Origin: Bacillus sp. FJAT-27916 | Lineage (GTDB): Bacteria; Bacillota; Bacilli; Bacillales; Pradoshiaceae | Length of the DNA stretch: 64,000 bases | Direction: 5' to 3' | Assembly: GCF_001183965.1 (NCBI RefSeq) | Contig: NZ_LFZV01000001.1 | Span: forward strand, 1,284,438 to 1,348,437 | In this document: positions 33,948 to 43,108 of the stretch, piece after piece | Layout: every line of letters begins with the position of its first letter | How positions within the stretch are numbered: the first letter of the stretch is position 1 | Position numbers and translations under genes: made by a program | Notes under the pieces: generated by a model | What the model was told of the DNA's origin: nothing | Database searches by the model: none | What the model saw: only the letters and a program-made list of their open reading frames with translations

Positions 33948-35699
33948 ATGTTTTCGGTTTTTAAGAAATTAGGATGGTTTTTTAAAGAACATTGGATACG
34001 ATATACGGTTGCTATCATTCTATTGAATGTGGTGAATGTGCTTGAGGTTCTGCCGCCAATGCTGGTCGGAATGGCCATTGATGATATTGGGATGGGAACC
34101 ATGACGAATGATACACTGATGACTTATATTTGGTGGATGATTGCCCTGATCGTTTCCTTATATGGTTTGACCTATATTTGGAATTATCAGCTCTTTAGCG
34201 GGGCATTTGTCCTTGAGAGAAAGCTGCGTTCGGGCTTTATGGGCCATCTTTTGAAGATGACGCCGACCTTTTACGAGAAGAATCGGACCGGCGATTTAAT
34301 GGCAAGGGCGACGAATGATCTGAAATCCATTTCTGTTACCGCGGGTTACGGAATTTTGACTTTGATGGATTCATCGCTCTATATGCTGGCAATCTTGCTC
34401 ACAATGGCGATTACGATCAGCTGGGAATTGACGCTTGCGGCCTTTCTGCCCCTGCCGCTTATGGCGTGGGCCGTGAATAAGGGCGGCAAGAAGATTCATG
34501 AGTATTTCACAGCTGCGCAGGATGCCTTCGGCGAGCTGAACGATAAGGTACTGGAATCGGTTGCCGGCGTCCGTGTAATTCGTGCCTATGTTCAGGAGCG
34601 GGCGGATGAGAAACGCTTTGAGGAAATGACGGAGGATGTGTATAAGAAGAACATGGATGTAGCTAAGGTGGATTCCTTCTTTGATCCGGTCATTACCTTT
34701 GTTATCGGTATCAGTTATCTGATCAGCCTTGGGTATGGGGCTAATCTCGTTTTTGCCCAGCAACTCTCTATCGGTCAGCTTGTCACATTCAATGTCTACT
34801 TGACGATGCTGATATGGCCGATGATTGCCATTGGCGAACTGATTAATATTATGCAGAGAGGGAATGCCTCGCTTGATAGGATGAATGAAACGCTCAGCTA
34901 TGAGGCGGATGTCAAGAATGTGGAAGAGCCGGTTGAGGTTGAAGACCCGGCAACCGTTGCTTATGAAGATGTCCGTTTCCGTTACCCTTCCTCGAAGGTA
35001 GATAATCTCGCTGAAGTAAATGTCAATATCGGCAAGGGGGAGACCATCGGGATTGTCGGGAAAACAGGCAGCGGGAAGACGACCTTTATCAAGCAGCTGC
35101 TGCGTGAGTATCCTGCTGGTGAGGGAGTCCTTGCAATTGCGGATATCCCAATTGAGAAGCAGCCGCTTGATGGAGTGCGTGACTGGATTGGCTATGTACC
35201 GCAGGACCATGTCTTATTCTCAAAGACCATTCGGGAGAATATTCTCTTCGGTAATAAAAATGCGACAGAGGAAGAGTTCTGGAGAGCCATCCGCTTAGCT
35301 GATTTTGAGAAGGACCTAATCATGCTGCCGAATGAACTTGAAACATTAGTGGGAGAAAAGGGAATCGCGCTGTCAGGCGGTCAGAAGCAGCGAATCTCTA
35401 TCGCAAGAGCATTGATTAAGAATCCGGAGATTTTGATATTGGATGATTCTTTGTCAGCGGTCGATGCGAAGACAGAGACGACCATTATTAAGAATATTCA
35501 AGAAGAACGAAGCGGGAAAACGACGATGATTACAACGCATCGCCTGTCTGCGGTACAGCATGCCGACTGGATTATTGTCCTTGATGACGGAAGGGTCATC
35601 GAAGAGGGCACTCATGAAGATTTAGTCTTGAAGGGCGGCTGGTACAAGGAACAATTTGAACGCCAGCAAGTTGAGGCGAATACGGGGGTGAGCGCATGA
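33948..35699 (+). CDS. bmrC: BmrC/YheI-type heterodimeric ABC multidrug exporter subunit
   Basis: A 583-aa ABC exporter half. Six membrane helices in residues 1-310 are followed by an ATPase with Walker A GKTGSGKTT (near 370), signature LSGGQKQR (near 475) and Walker B ILILDDS (near 497). The catalytic Glu after Walker B is Asp, the mark of the degenerate half in heterodimeric exporters such as BmrC/BmrD. Length agrees with B. subtilis YheI (585 aa). It overlaps the next gene by 4 nt. GAGGAGGGG lies 5 nt upstream of the start. Confidence 0.88.
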   Translation: MFSVFKKLGWFFKEHWIRYTVAIILLNVVNVLEVLPPMLVGMAIDDIGMGTMTNDTLMTYIWWMIALIVSLYGLTYIWNYQLFSGAFVLERKLRSGFMGHLLKMTPTFYEKNRTGDLMARATNDLKSISVTAGYGILTLMDSSLYMLAILLTMAITISWELTLAAFLPLPLMAWAVNKGGKKIHEYFTAAQDAFGELNDKVLESVAGVRVIRAYVQERADEKRFEEMTEDVYKKNMDVAKVDSFFDPVITFVIGISYLISLGYGANLVFAQQLSIGQLVTFNVYLTMLIWPMIAIGELINIMQRGNASLDRMNETLSYEADVKNVEEPVEVEDPATVAYEDVRFRYPSSKVDNLAEVNVNIGKGETIGIVGKTGSGKTTFIKQLLREYPAGEGVLAIADIPIEKQPLDGVRDWIGYVPQDHVLFSKTIRENILFGNKNATEEEFWRAIRLADFEKDLIMLPNELETLVGEKGIALSGGQKQRISIARALIKNPEILILDDSLSAVDAKTETTIIKNIQEERSGKTTMITTHRLSAVQHADWIIVLDDGRVIEEGTHEDLVLKGGWYKEQFERQQVEANTGVSA

Positions 35700-37738
35700 A
35701 TGAACATCTCGAACAAACGGAATCCAGTGCGAAAACGATGAAGCGTCTGTACCGCTATGCGGTCCGCTTCAAAGGCACGATTATTCTCGCCCTCATCATG
35801 CTCTCTATTTCTGTTGCGGCTGAACTCATTGGCCCTTATATCGGGAAGAATATTATCGATAATCATATTATGGGAATAGAAGAGCCATGGGTAGAGACAG
35901 AAAAGACGGAGGATGCCGTCCAGTTTGAAGGGAAATGGTATAAGCGGGAGGCTTATCTGCAAGAGGGGGAATGGAGCGGAGAGGCAGTTTCCGTTGTCCA
36001 GACGGGAACCACCTTCCTCTTCCTGAACGAGCCGCTTAAGTTTGATGGAGAACGCTCCTATGAAGAGGGGAAATTGACTGTTACCAATGGCGGAAAGACG
36101 GCTGAATATGAAGCGGCTAAACTGTCAGGCACGGAGATTATGCAGTTTTATGAGCCGGAGATTAATCGAATCATCAAGTTGATTTTGATTTATTTCGCCA
36201 TTATGGTCGTAGCCTTCTTCTTCCAATATGGGCAGAGCTATTATTTACAGAAAGCAGCCAATCGGATTATTCAATCCATGCGGATGGAGGTATTTGCTCA
36301 TATTCAGCGCCTTCCAATCCGATACTTTGATAATTTGCCAGCAGGGAAGCTGGTTGCGCGTATTACGAATGACACAGAGGCTATCCGCGAACTGTATGTC
36401 AGAGTGCTCGCAAATTTCTTCTCAAGCACGGTGAACATCATTGGGATAATTATCGCCTTGTTTTTACTTAGTCCAAAGCTTGGAGCGATCACGCTCTTGG
36501 TCATCCCGATTCTCATCGTATGGACGATTGTGTTCCGTAAATTTGCGACGAAATATAACCGGGTCATCCGAGCTAGAATCAGTGATATCAATGCAATGAT
36601 CAATGAATCCATCAATGGGATGACCATCATTCAGGCATTCCGGCGTGAGAAGGAGACGCAGGCAGAGTTTGAGGAGCTGAACTCAGAGCATTATATTTAC
36701 CAAAGCAAAATGCAGCGCTTGAATTCTCTCTTGAACGGAAATCTTGTCGGTGCCTTCCGCGTCATTACGCTGACGCTCTTTATCTGGTACTTCGGCGGAC
36801 TTGCCGCTTCGGGTGAATCTGTTGTAACGCTTGGGGTGTTGTATGCGATGGTCAATTATTTAAACAGGCTATTTCATCCTATTTCGGGGATTGTCAACCA
36901 ATTCGCCAATTTTGAACAAGCGATGGTTGCCGGAGAACGTGTATTCTCTCTTCTTGACGAAAACGGAACAGATGTCGAGGATAAGCGGATAGCACGCTTG
37001 AATGGACATGTCGAATTTAAAGAAGTGTCGTTTGGTTATAAAGAAGGAGAACACGTCTTGAAGAATATTAGCTTTGAGGCGAATCAAGGTGAGACAATTG
37101 CACTTGTTGGTCATACTGGTTCCGGAAAGAGCTCCATTATGAATCTCTTATTCCGTTTCTATGATTACCAAGAAGGAGCGATTCTTCTGGATGGAAAAGA
37201 ATTGAAGGATATCCCAAGGCAGACGCTGCGAGAGCATATGGGCATTGTCCTGCAGGACCCGTATCTCTTTACAGGGACAATTCTCTCCAATATCACGCTT
37301 GATGATCCGAAGATTACGAAGGAAGCAGCAGAGAAGGCTTTAAGGGATGTTGGGGCAGATCGTGTCCTTGCCAATCTTGAGCATGGCTTTGATGAGCCTG
37401 TGGTTGAGAAGGGCAGTACGTTATCCTCTGGTCAGCGCCAATTGATATCCTTTGCCAGGGCATTAGCCTTTAATCCAGCAATCCTTATCCTAGATGAAGC
37501 GACGTCGAGCATTGATACGGAAACAGAGACACTCATACAAGAGGCGATGGATGTCCTCAAAAAAGGACGGACGACCTTCATTATTGCCCATCGTCTGTCA
37601 ACTATTAAGAATGCAGACCAAATCCTGGTTCTTGATAAAGGGGAGATTGTTGAGCGGGGCAGCCATGATGAACTGATGAGCTTGAAGGGCAGATATTATC
37701 AAATGTATGAGCTGCAATCAGGGAAGAGGGCTGGATAA
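35696..37738 (+). CDS. bmrD: BmrD/YheH-type heterodimeric ABC multidrug exporter subunit
   Basis: A 680-aa partner of BmrC. After the first membrane helix there is an inserted extracytoplasmic segment (about residues 55-150), as in YheH (673 aa), then the other helices. The ATPase has Walker A GHTGSGKSS (near 471), signature LSSGQRQL (near 575; Ser replaces Gly) and Walker B ILILDEAT (near 598) with the catalytic Glu. Together with BmrC this gives one functional and one degenerate ATP site. The family exports diverse drugs, and in B. subtilis bmrCD is induced by translation inhibitors. Confidence 0.88.
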   Translation: MNEHLEQTESSAKTMKRLYRYAVRFKGTIILALIMLSISVAAELIGPYIGKNIIDNHIMGIEEPWVETEKTEDAVQFEGKWYKREAYLQEGEWSGEAVSVVQTGTTFLFLNEPLKFDGERSYEEGKLTVTNGGKTAEYEAAKLSGTEIMQFYEPEINRIIKLILIYFAIMVVAFFFQYGQSYYLQKAANRIIQSMRMEVFAHIQRLPIRYFDNLPAGKLVARITNDTEAIRELYVRVLANFFSSTVNIIGIIIALFLLSPKLGAITLLVIPILIVWTIVFRKFATKYNRVIRARISDINAMINESINGMTIIQAFRREKETQAEFEELNSEHYIYQSKMQRLNSLLNGNLVGAFRVITLTLFIWYFGGLAASGESVVTLGVLYAMVNYLNRLFHPISGIVNQFANFEQAMVAGERVFSLLDENGTDVEDKRIARLNGHVEFKEVSFGYKEGEHVLKNISFEANQGETIALVGHTGSGKSSIMNLLFRFYDYQEGAILLDGKELKDIPRQTLREHMGIVLQDPYLFTGTILSNITLDDPKITKEAAEKALRDVGADRVLANLEHGFDEPVVEKGSTLSSGQRQLISFARALAFNPAILILDEATSSIDTETETLIQEAMDVLKKGRTTFIIAHRLSTIKNADQILVLDKGEIVERGSHDELMSLKGRYYQMYELQSGKRAG

Positions 37739-37749
37739 TAGATAAATAG

Positions 37750-37783
37750 AAAGGAGGCGCTCCTATTGAACGCCTCCTTTTTG
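37750..37783. terminator. Intrinsic terminator after bmrD
   Basis: AAAGGAGGCG (37750-37759) pairs with CGCCTCCTTT (37771-37780), followed by T. It sits between convergent bmrD and guaC. Confidence 0.85.
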
Positions 37784-37804
37784 TGCAAGTAGCATGATGA
37801 AAGA

Positions 37805-38788
37805 TTAGAATACTCGATCTCCGTTAAAGATGGAATTCTTCACGACAACATAGTCAACGGTGCGGATTGCTTCTATTGTTTTCCCGCCGGCATAGGAGAT
37901 GGAGGATTGGAGGTCCTGTTCCATTTCAATCAATGTATCCATTAGAGGACCTTTATACTCAACATACATTTTCTTGCCTTCCACATTTCGTCGTTCGCCT
38001 TTTTGGTATTCAGATGCGGATCCGAAGTATTCTTTGTAACGTTTCCCGTCTATCTCAAAGCTTTCGCCTGGTGATTCTTCATGCCCAGCAAAAAGGGAGC
38101 CAATCATAACCATTGTTGCTCCGAAACGGATGGATTTCGCGATATCACCATGTGTGCGGATACCGCCGTCAGCGATGATTGGCTTTGTTGCAGCTTTGCC
38201 GCATAGGCGAAGAGCCGCCAGCTGCCAGCCGCCTGTACCGAAGCCAGTCTTGATTTTGGTAATGCATACTTTACCTGGTCCAATGCCGACCTTGGTGGCG
38301 TCAGCACCGGCATTTTCAAGCTCTCTCACGGCTTCAGGAGTGCCGACATTTCCGGCGATGACAAAGCTCTCCGGCAAATACTTCTTGATATGCTGAATCA
38401 TCTTGATCACAGAGTTCGAGTGACCATGTGCAATATCGATTGTGATGTAATCAGGAAGAAGACCATCCTTCGCGAGACACTCGATAAATTCATATTCTTC
38501 TGGTTTGACACCGACACTGATGGATGTGATCAACCCGCGGGCTTGCATCTTTTGAATGAAGGCAACACGTTTTTCCGGGTGGAATCGATGCATGATATAG
38601 AAATAGCCATTTTCGGCCAGCTTGACTGCGATGTTTTCATCGATAATGGTTTGCATGTTTGCAGGCACGACAGGGAGCTTGAAGGAATGAGCTCCAAGTG
38701 TAACGGTTGTGTCACATTCTGAACGGCTGTCAACTATGCATTTTGCGGGAATTAGCTGGATATCTTCGTAATCAAATACTTTTCTCAT
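37805..38788 (-). CDS. guaC: GMP reductase
   Basis: A 327-aa IMPDH/GMPR-family TIM barrel that deaminates GMP to IMP with NADPH. The catalytic Cys lies in [15 protein letters not shown] (near residue 174). There is no CBS pair, which separates it from IMPDH. The ATG follows a weak RBS (AGAGGTG). It is monocistronic. Confidence 0.95.
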   Translation of the reverse strand: MRKVFDYEDIQLIPAKCIVDSRSECDTTVTLGAHSFKLPVVPANMQTIIDENIAVKLAENGYFYIMHRFHPEKRVAFIQKMQARGLITSISVGVKPEEYEFIECLAKDGLLPDYITIDIAHGHSNSVIKMIQHIKKYLPESFVIAGNVGTPEAVRELENAGADATKVGIGPGKVCITKIKTGFGTGGWQLAALRLCGKAATKPIIADGGIRTHGDIAKSIRFGATMVMIGSLFAGHEESPGESFEIDGKRYKEYFGSASEYQKGERRNVEGKKMYVEYKGPLMDTLIEMEQDLQSSISYAGGKTIEAIRTVDYVVVKNSIFNGDRVF

Positions 38789-38909
38789 GTGTTTGCACCT
38801 CTATATCCGAATGAAATTATTTTGTTTTGTAATAATGTTCGTCCTTTTGTAATGTACAATACTTTCAGGCAGAAGTCAAAAGGATAATTTTTCTGTGTGG
38901 AAAGGTCTA

Positions 38910-38939
38910 TTGTTTACTTGGGGACGAAAGACGTATAAT
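38910..38939 (+). promoter_or_regulatory. Promoter of the CD3324-type transcription unit
   Basis: TTGTTT (38910-38915), an 18-nt spacer and TATAAT (38934-38939), 34 nt before a small leader ORF. Confidence 0.6.
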
Positions 38940-38973
38940 CAGTGAGCAAGAGTAAAAAATGGAGGTGGTCAGC

Positions 38974-39051
38974 ATGCGAAAGCAGGATACTCAAGCGTTC
39001 CATATGAAGCCTTTTATTAGCGGCGATCCTTCATATGGAGCGGCATTGTAG
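38974..39051 (+). CDS. 25-aa leader ORF upstream of the CD3324-type gene
   Basis: The ORF (MRKQDTQAFHMKPFISGDPS...) has GGAGGTGG 5 nt upstream of its ATG and a consensus promoter before it. It ends 73 nt before the next gene and contains a complete 10-bp inverted repeat. I do not recognise the peptide. Its location suggests a regulatory leader peptide, but a short independent gene is possible. Confidence 0.5.
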   Translation: MRKQDTQAFHMKPFISGDPSYGAAL

Positions 39052-39121
39052 TACACATTTAATCGCCCAATCATAAAAGGCTCAATTCGTTATTTAACCA
39101 AAATAATGAAGGAGCGAGCCT
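39000..39121 (+). promoter_or_regulatory. Competing stem-loops in the leader of the CD3324-type gene
   Basis: Three helices can form: CCATATGAAG/CTTCATATGG (39000-39009/39029-39038), AGCCTTTTAT/ATAAAAGGCT (39008-39017/39073-39082), and AGGCTC/GAGCCT (39078-39083/39116-39121). The first and second overlap, as do the second and third, and the third brackets the RBS of the gene at 39125. Confidence 0.4.
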
Positions 39122-39124
39122 AAC

Positions 39125-39388
39125 ATGAAATATCAATCGGCCAATAGAATTCTCCCAAAGGAACTACTTGAGGAAATTCAAAAATATATAGACGGTGACT
39201 TACTGTATATTCCCGTCAAAGAGGAAGAAAGAAAACCATGGGGCAGTTTGACCAAGGCAAAGGAATATACGAATAAAAGGAATGAGGAAATAAGGGCTTC
39301 TTATCGGCAAGGCGCAGCAATTACCGAGTTGGCTGACCAGTACAGCCTCTCCCCTTATACCATTCGTAATATACTCTATCGAAAGTAG
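39125..39388 (+). CDS. CD3324 family small helix-turn-helix protein
   Basis: An 87-aa protein. The N-terminal half (LPKELLEEIQKYIDGDLLYIPVK) and the C-terminal HTH (ITELADQYSLSPYTIRNIL) match the CD3324 family, related to the Mor transcription activator fold. It probably binds DNA; the target is not known. AAGGAG is 10 nt upstream. Confidence 0.8.
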   Translation: MKYQSANRILPKELLEEIQKYIDGDLLYIPVKEEERKPWGSLTKAKEYTNKRNEEIRASYRQGAAITELADQYSLSPYTIRNILYRK

Positions 39389-39447
39389 GCACCAAGCAGG
39401 GGGCTGCGCTTAATACGGCAGCTCTCTGCAGGGTGCCAATTTCTTTT
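39388..39447 (+). terminator. Intrinsic terminator after the CD3324-type gene
   Basis: GGCACC (39388-39393) pairs with GGTGCC (39432-39437), with inner CTGC/GGCAG pairing and a following T-rich tract. Confidence 0.7.
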
Positions 39448-39517
39448 TATATGAAAGATGAATGTTTATCCAGCGAGTCAAGCATGATAAAATGGAAAAA
39501 CGGAGGTGAAGGCAAGA

Positions 39518-40156
39518 ATGAAACCGTTTATTGAAAACCACCAATACGTCTTTATTCGGGAAAAAGCAAGGCAGATTGTGCATGCGCGTCATACAGTTCA
39601 TGATCGGCATGTGCAGGAAACCTTTATTGATAATAGTCAATTCTATGTGTATGAACAGTTCCAGACATTGACGGATGATCAGAGAGAGTGCCTGAACGAC
39701 TTGAGTGAAATTAGAACAGAAGCAGATTATGAGAGATTCTTAAGTGAACTTGTCAAATGGAGAATTCCTTTTCCTGCTCTATCTGACGCTCAGCTGACAA
39801 AACTCTTTCGAAAGGTGAAGAAACTCCAGTATCCGCTGCTTCCGCAGGAGCAAATGGAGGAGCTTACGTATTTCGGCTGGACACATAATGAACGCAAATT
39901 TATCGTGAAAGCCGTGGATGGAAGCTTGAGGGGAATCAGCGGTCGAATCACACCTTCATCGAAACAGGGATTATGCCACTTTTGTCACAAGCAGGCTGAG
40001 GTCGGTTTATTCTCTGTAGAGAGAAAGGTTAGAGGAAAGTCGATGAATTATCAGGCATTTGCCCACTATATCTGTCAGGACAGTATGCAATGTAATCAGC
40101 ACCTCGCAAATGTTGAGCGAATTGATGCGTTTATGCGGGAAGCATTAGGATTGTAA
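39518..40156 (+). CDS. FusB/FBP-type elongation factor G-binding protein
   Basis: A 212-aa protein. The N-terminal helical domain (residues 1-135) is followed by a C-terminal treble-clef zinc finger with CHFCHK near 151-156 and a later CQDSMQC pair, the pattern of the FusB/FBP family. FusB binds EF-G and releases it from the ribosome, giving low-level fusidic acid resistance; chromosomal homologues are common in Bacillaceae. The ATG at 39518 follows GGAGGTGA; the GTG at 39506 is inside that RBS. Whether this copy confers resistance cannot be told. Confidence 0.85.
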   Translation: MKPFIENHQYVFIREKARQIVHARHTVHDRHVQETFIDNSQFYVYEQFQTLTDDQRECLNDLSEIRTEADYERFLSELVKWRIPFPALSDAQLTKLFRKVKKLQYPLLPQEQMEELTYFGWTHNERKFIVKAVDGSLRGISGRITPSSKQGLCHFCHKQAEVGLFSVERKVRGKSMNYQAFAHYICQDSMQCNQHLANVERIDAFMREALGL

Positions 40157-40255
40157 AAGAATATCGTTATTCAAAAATAATGGTGAATAGAGAAGGAAGA
40201 GAGAAGAAGAAATAAAATTTATCAGTATAAAGTGGCTAAAAAATATATTTAAATA

Positions 40256-40280
40256 GTTTATTTGCTCTCATACAGGGTAT
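40256..40280 (+). promoter_or_regulatory. Sigma-B-type promoter of hsp20
   Basis: GTTTAT (40256-40261), a 13-nt spacer and GGGTAT (40275-40280) match the sigma-B consensus GTTTAA-N12-15-GGGTAT with one mismatch. Confidence 0.65.
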
Positions 40281-40330
40281 AGCGATTATTGTGCTTTACA
40301 ATAATTGATTATAAGGAGAGCGATTGCAGC

Positions 40331-40807
40331 ATGAAACCAATTCGTCACAAACATCCAGAAAATCAATCAGTACAGCCATCTTACCCAAATGACTGGAACG
40401 GACTATTGCAGCGTTTTTTTGATGATACGCCGTTTTCTTTGTCTAATTCCTTCTTTACTGACCCTGACAAGCTTGTTCCGGCAATGAATATTTCTGAGAA
40501 GAAAGACAGCTACTTGATTGAGCTGGAGCTTCCAGGAGTAGATCCTGAGGAAGTTGACATTGAGCTTGAAGGCAATGTGATGGTCGTAAAAGGAGAAAAG
40601 AGTGTTCGCAGCAAACATGAGGAAAAGGATACACGCATGCATGTGGAAGAACATAGCTATGGGTCCTTCTACAGAAGCTTTACCTTGCCAGGCAATATCA
40701 ATGTGGACAAGATTGAAGCAGAAAGCAAAAATGGCATGCTTTATATTGATGTACCGAAAAAGGAAGTCAGCAAATCACATAAGATTAACATCATGCATAA
40801 AGAATAA
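40331..40807 (+). CDS. Hsp20/alpha-crystallin family small heat shock protein
   Basis: A 158-aa ATP-independent holdase. The alpha-crystallin domain spans about residues 48-150 (MNISEKKDSYLIELELPGV ... YGSFYRSFTLPGNI ... NGMLYIDVPK). The family forms oligomers that bind unfolding proteins under heat or salt stress. The ATG at 40331 has AAGGAG 12 nt upstream, a long spacing. The sigma-B-type promoter 50 nt upstream fits general stress control. Confidence 0.9.
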   Translation: MKPIRHKHPENQSVQPSYPNDWNGLLQRFFDDTPFSLSNSFFTDPDKLVPAMNISEKKDSYLIELELPGVDPEEVDIELEGNVMVVKGEKSVRSKHEEKDTRMHVEEHSYGSFYRSFTLPGNINVDKIEAESKNGMLYIDVPKKEVSKSHKINIMHKE

Positions 40808-40817
40808 AGGATAGATG

Positions 40818-40852
40818 ACACCCGGAAACGAGATTTCCGGGTGTTATTTTTT
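40818..40852 (+). terminator. Intrinsic terminator after hsp20
   Basis: ACACCCGGAAA (40818-40828) and TTTCCGGGTGT (40834-40844) form a perfect 11-bp stem followed by a T run. Confidence 0.9.
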
Positions 40853-41492
40853 ACCGGATAAAGCGCGCTTTAATTAAATAGGCAATATCATAATCTTGGA
40901 GTTCTTTTTGTTCATTGCCTAGCTTGTGGAAAAGCTCGCTGCTTACGGAACTTATGCCGCTGTCGTCACTGGAAAATCCGATGTATCCCAACAAGAAATC
41001 TTCATTATCGGGTATGCTTTTTTCTTCTTCCAGGCTTCCCCAAACCATTCCCATCTTTTCGAACTGGTCATCCTTTGTTTGATTTTCATCTGTTTGAGCT
41101 GTCGTCATGAATTGCCCATTGTTACCAATACCAATCTGGTAAGTGAACGGCATATCTTCTTCGACGCTTCTTGGTGCGGCAAATACGATGGTTCCGCTGT
41201 CCTTAAAGGAATCCGTGCCGCTCAAGCCTGATTTATCATCGATTAATTTTCCAAAGCGATATTTTTCAACCCAGACCTTTATTTCCTTATACTGATTGGC
41301 CAATTGAAAGTCAAATACCATGGCCGTTTCCGCTGCAGTTGTCAGAATGGTATTCTCTCGATCGGAGAAGCTTTGAACACTGCTGATTGTATTATCTTTT
41401 TGTCTGCTCTTCTCCGAAGCAATGGATTCCTCACACCCGTAGAGGACCGTAGTAAGCAGCCCAACCGTCATCAAGATTTTTAGTCTTTTCAT
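40851..41492 (-). CDS. Predicted lipoprotein, unknown function
   Basis: A 213-aa protein with a lipoprotein signal (MKRLKILMTVGLLTTVLYGC; lipobox VLYGC). The mature part is acidic and has no motif that I recognise. It is likely anchored on the outer face of the membrane. Monocistronic; it ends next to the hsp20 terminator. Confidence 0.7.
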   Translation of the reverse strand: MKRLKILMTVGLLTTVLYGCEESIASEKSRQKDNTISSVQSFSDRENTILTTAAETAMVFDFQLANQYKEIKVWVEKYRFGKLIDDKSGLSGTDSFKDSGTIVFAAPRSVEEDMPFTYQIGIGNNGQFMTTAQTDENQTKDDQFEKMGMVWGSLEEEKSIPDNEDFLLGYIGFSSDDSGISSVSSELFHKLGNEQKELQDYDIAYLIKARFIR

Positions 41493-41641
41493 CTTTTCCC
41501 CCTTGTTTCTCTATCAATATATTTCTTTACTAATTCGATTAGTAGGAGCCTATTTCCTTTTTTTATAGAGAAATAGCTATTCTTCGATTTGGTGATTGTA
41601 AAAATAAACCATAATCTATACACTAGATTTGAGGTGATGAT

Positions 41642-41818
41642 ATGAGCAGCAGCTTTAATACAGGGGATATCCTTTTTCAATTATTCAGTTTCATTGTTTT
41701 GGCAGTTTTCATTACAGGGATTATTGCCTTTATTCGTTCTCGTAAAAGACGGAATGAGCAGCTTGAGCGCATGGAGAAGAAAATTAATGAACTAAGCGAA
41801 GAGCTGAGGAAAAAATAA
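41642..41818 (+). CDS. DUF4083-like small membrane protein
   Basis: A 58-aa protein with one membrane helix (ILFQLFSFIVLAVFITGII), a basic stop-transfer patch (RSRKRR) and a charged coiled-coil tail (LERMEKKINELSEELRKK). GAGGTGATG lies directly upstream. The arrangement is that of DUF4083 family proteins; function unknown. Confidence 0.65.
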   Translation: MSSSFNTGDILFQLFSFIVLAVFITGIIAFIRSRKRRNEQLERMEKKINELSEELRKK

Positions 41819-41921
41819 TTGAATTGAAAACAGGCCCATTGACCTAAAGGAATCTAGCACAAACAAGTGGAATAATTTGGTAGATAGAGTGACCATCTGA
41901 TAAGAATAAGGAGGATTCTAT

Positions 41922-42881
41922 ATGCCGCTTGATCCGCAGGTCAAAGGATTTCTTGAGCAAATGGCAGAGGCTTCACTAGGGGCACCGACCATTAGCTCAT
42001 TTAGCCCATCGGAATATCGGGCCATTTCCAATAGAAATATGGGGACAGGCTCAAAGCCGGAAGAGGTAAGCCGTATACAGGAGGTGCAGATTCCGGTTGA
42101 AGATGGGGAGATTATGGCGAGAATTTACACTCCAGAAGGAAACGGCCCCTATCCCGTCTTTTTGTTCTTTCACGGAGGAGGCTGGGTAATCGGCAGTGTG
42201 GATACACATGACGGTATGGCTAGAATGATTGCCAATGCCTCGGGGGCCATCGTTGTCTCAGTTGATTATCGCCTTGCTCCGGAGCATAAATTTCCAGTCG
42301 CGACGGAGGATTGCTATCATGCTCTCTTGTGGGTGGAAAAACATATTGAAGAGCATGGGGGGATGAGAGATTGTCTCATCGTCGGAGGTGACAGTGCGGG
42401 AGGGAATCTGGCTGCTGTCGTGACCTTGATGGCTAAGGAACGGAGCGGTCCGAAAATGGCTGGCCAAGTACTCATTTATCCTGCCACATCCTTTACTGTT
42501 TCAACTCCTTCCATGAAAGAGAATGCAGAGGGTTACTTTCTGACGAAGGATATGATGAATTGGTTTGCCTATCAATATCTCCGTGATGAGGACAGGACCT
42601 CACCTTATGCCTCCCCGCTGTCGGCTGGGGATTTAAGCGCTCTTCCGAAGGCCCTTGTCTTAACGGCAGAATATGACCCGCTTCGGGATGAGGGAAGGAT
42701 GTATGCAGATGCACTTGCTGCCGCTGGTGTATCGGTGCAATATAAGGAATATAAAGGGATGATTCATGGCTTTGTCAGTATGGCAGACGCGCTTGACCAA
42801 GGGAAGGAAGCGATTCGTCACATAGGAGCTGCGATAAAAGGAATGGCGGCTGAGAAGGCCGGCATTGTTAAAGACTCTTAA
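41922..42881 (+). CDS. Alpha/beta hydrolase, HSL-type esterase/lipase
   Basis: A 319-aa hormone-sensitive-lipase family esterase. The oxyanion-hole motif HGGGW (near residue 83-87), nucleophile elbow GDSAGG (near 155-160), Asp in AEYDPLRDEG and His in HGFVSM complete the triad. These cytosolic enzymes cleave short acyl esters. AAGGAGG precedes the ATG. Substrate unknown; monocistronic. Confidence 0.9.
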   Translation: MPLDPQVKGFLEQMAEASLGAPTISSFSPSEYRAISNRNMGTGSKPEEVSRIQEVQIPVEDGEIMARIYTPEGNGPYPVFLFFHGGGWVIGSVDTHDGMARMIANASGAIVVSVDYRLAPEHKFPVATEDCYHALLWVEKHIEEHGGMRDCLIVGGDSAGGNLAAVVTLMAKERSGPKMAGQVLIYPATSFTVSTPSMKENAEGYFLTKDMMNWFAYQYLRDEDRTSPYASPLSAGDLSALPKALVLTAEYDPLRDEGRMYADALAAAGVSVQYKEYKGMIHGFVSMADALDQGKEAIRHIGAAIKGMAAEKAGIVKDS

Positions 42882-42910
42882 AAATAATGGATGATTTAGA
42901 TGCTTTGGGC

Positions 42911-42937
42911 AGAGCTGGCTTTCGGGTCAGCTTTTTA
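42911..42937 (+). terminator. Intrinsic terminator after the esterase gene
   Basis: AGCTGGC pairs with GTCAGCT (one G-U), followed by TTTTTATT. Confidence 0.65.
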
Positions 42938-43050
42938 TTATTTATAAACGTGAAGGCAGTGGGATCAAGATGTTGAAGTAAAAATCAAAAGGTAGTTGTT
43001 TTTTATATGAAAGGTGATGTGGATTAAGAAAAATTCAAAAAGCGAATAAA

Positions 43051-43079
43051 TTGACATTATCTCGAATTCGAGATAAATT
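43051..43079 (+). promoter_or_regulatory. Promoter with MhqR-type operator
   Basis: TTGACA (43051-43056), a 17-nt spacer and TAAATT (43074-43079). The spacer holds a perfect 20-bp palindrome TTATCTCGAATTCGAGATAA (43057-43076), which agrees with the B. subtilis MhqR box (tATCTcgaAtTCgAGATa). MhqR represses quinone/catechol detoxification genes until electrophiles inactivate it. Confidence 0.85.
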
Positions 43080-43108
43080 AAAAGTATCAATATGGGGGTG
43101 GATGATTT

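Noticed and set aside
34371-35210. 279-codon antisense open frame inside bmrC as a gene
   Set aside because: It lacks an RBS and lies opposite a fully conserved ABC transporter coding region.
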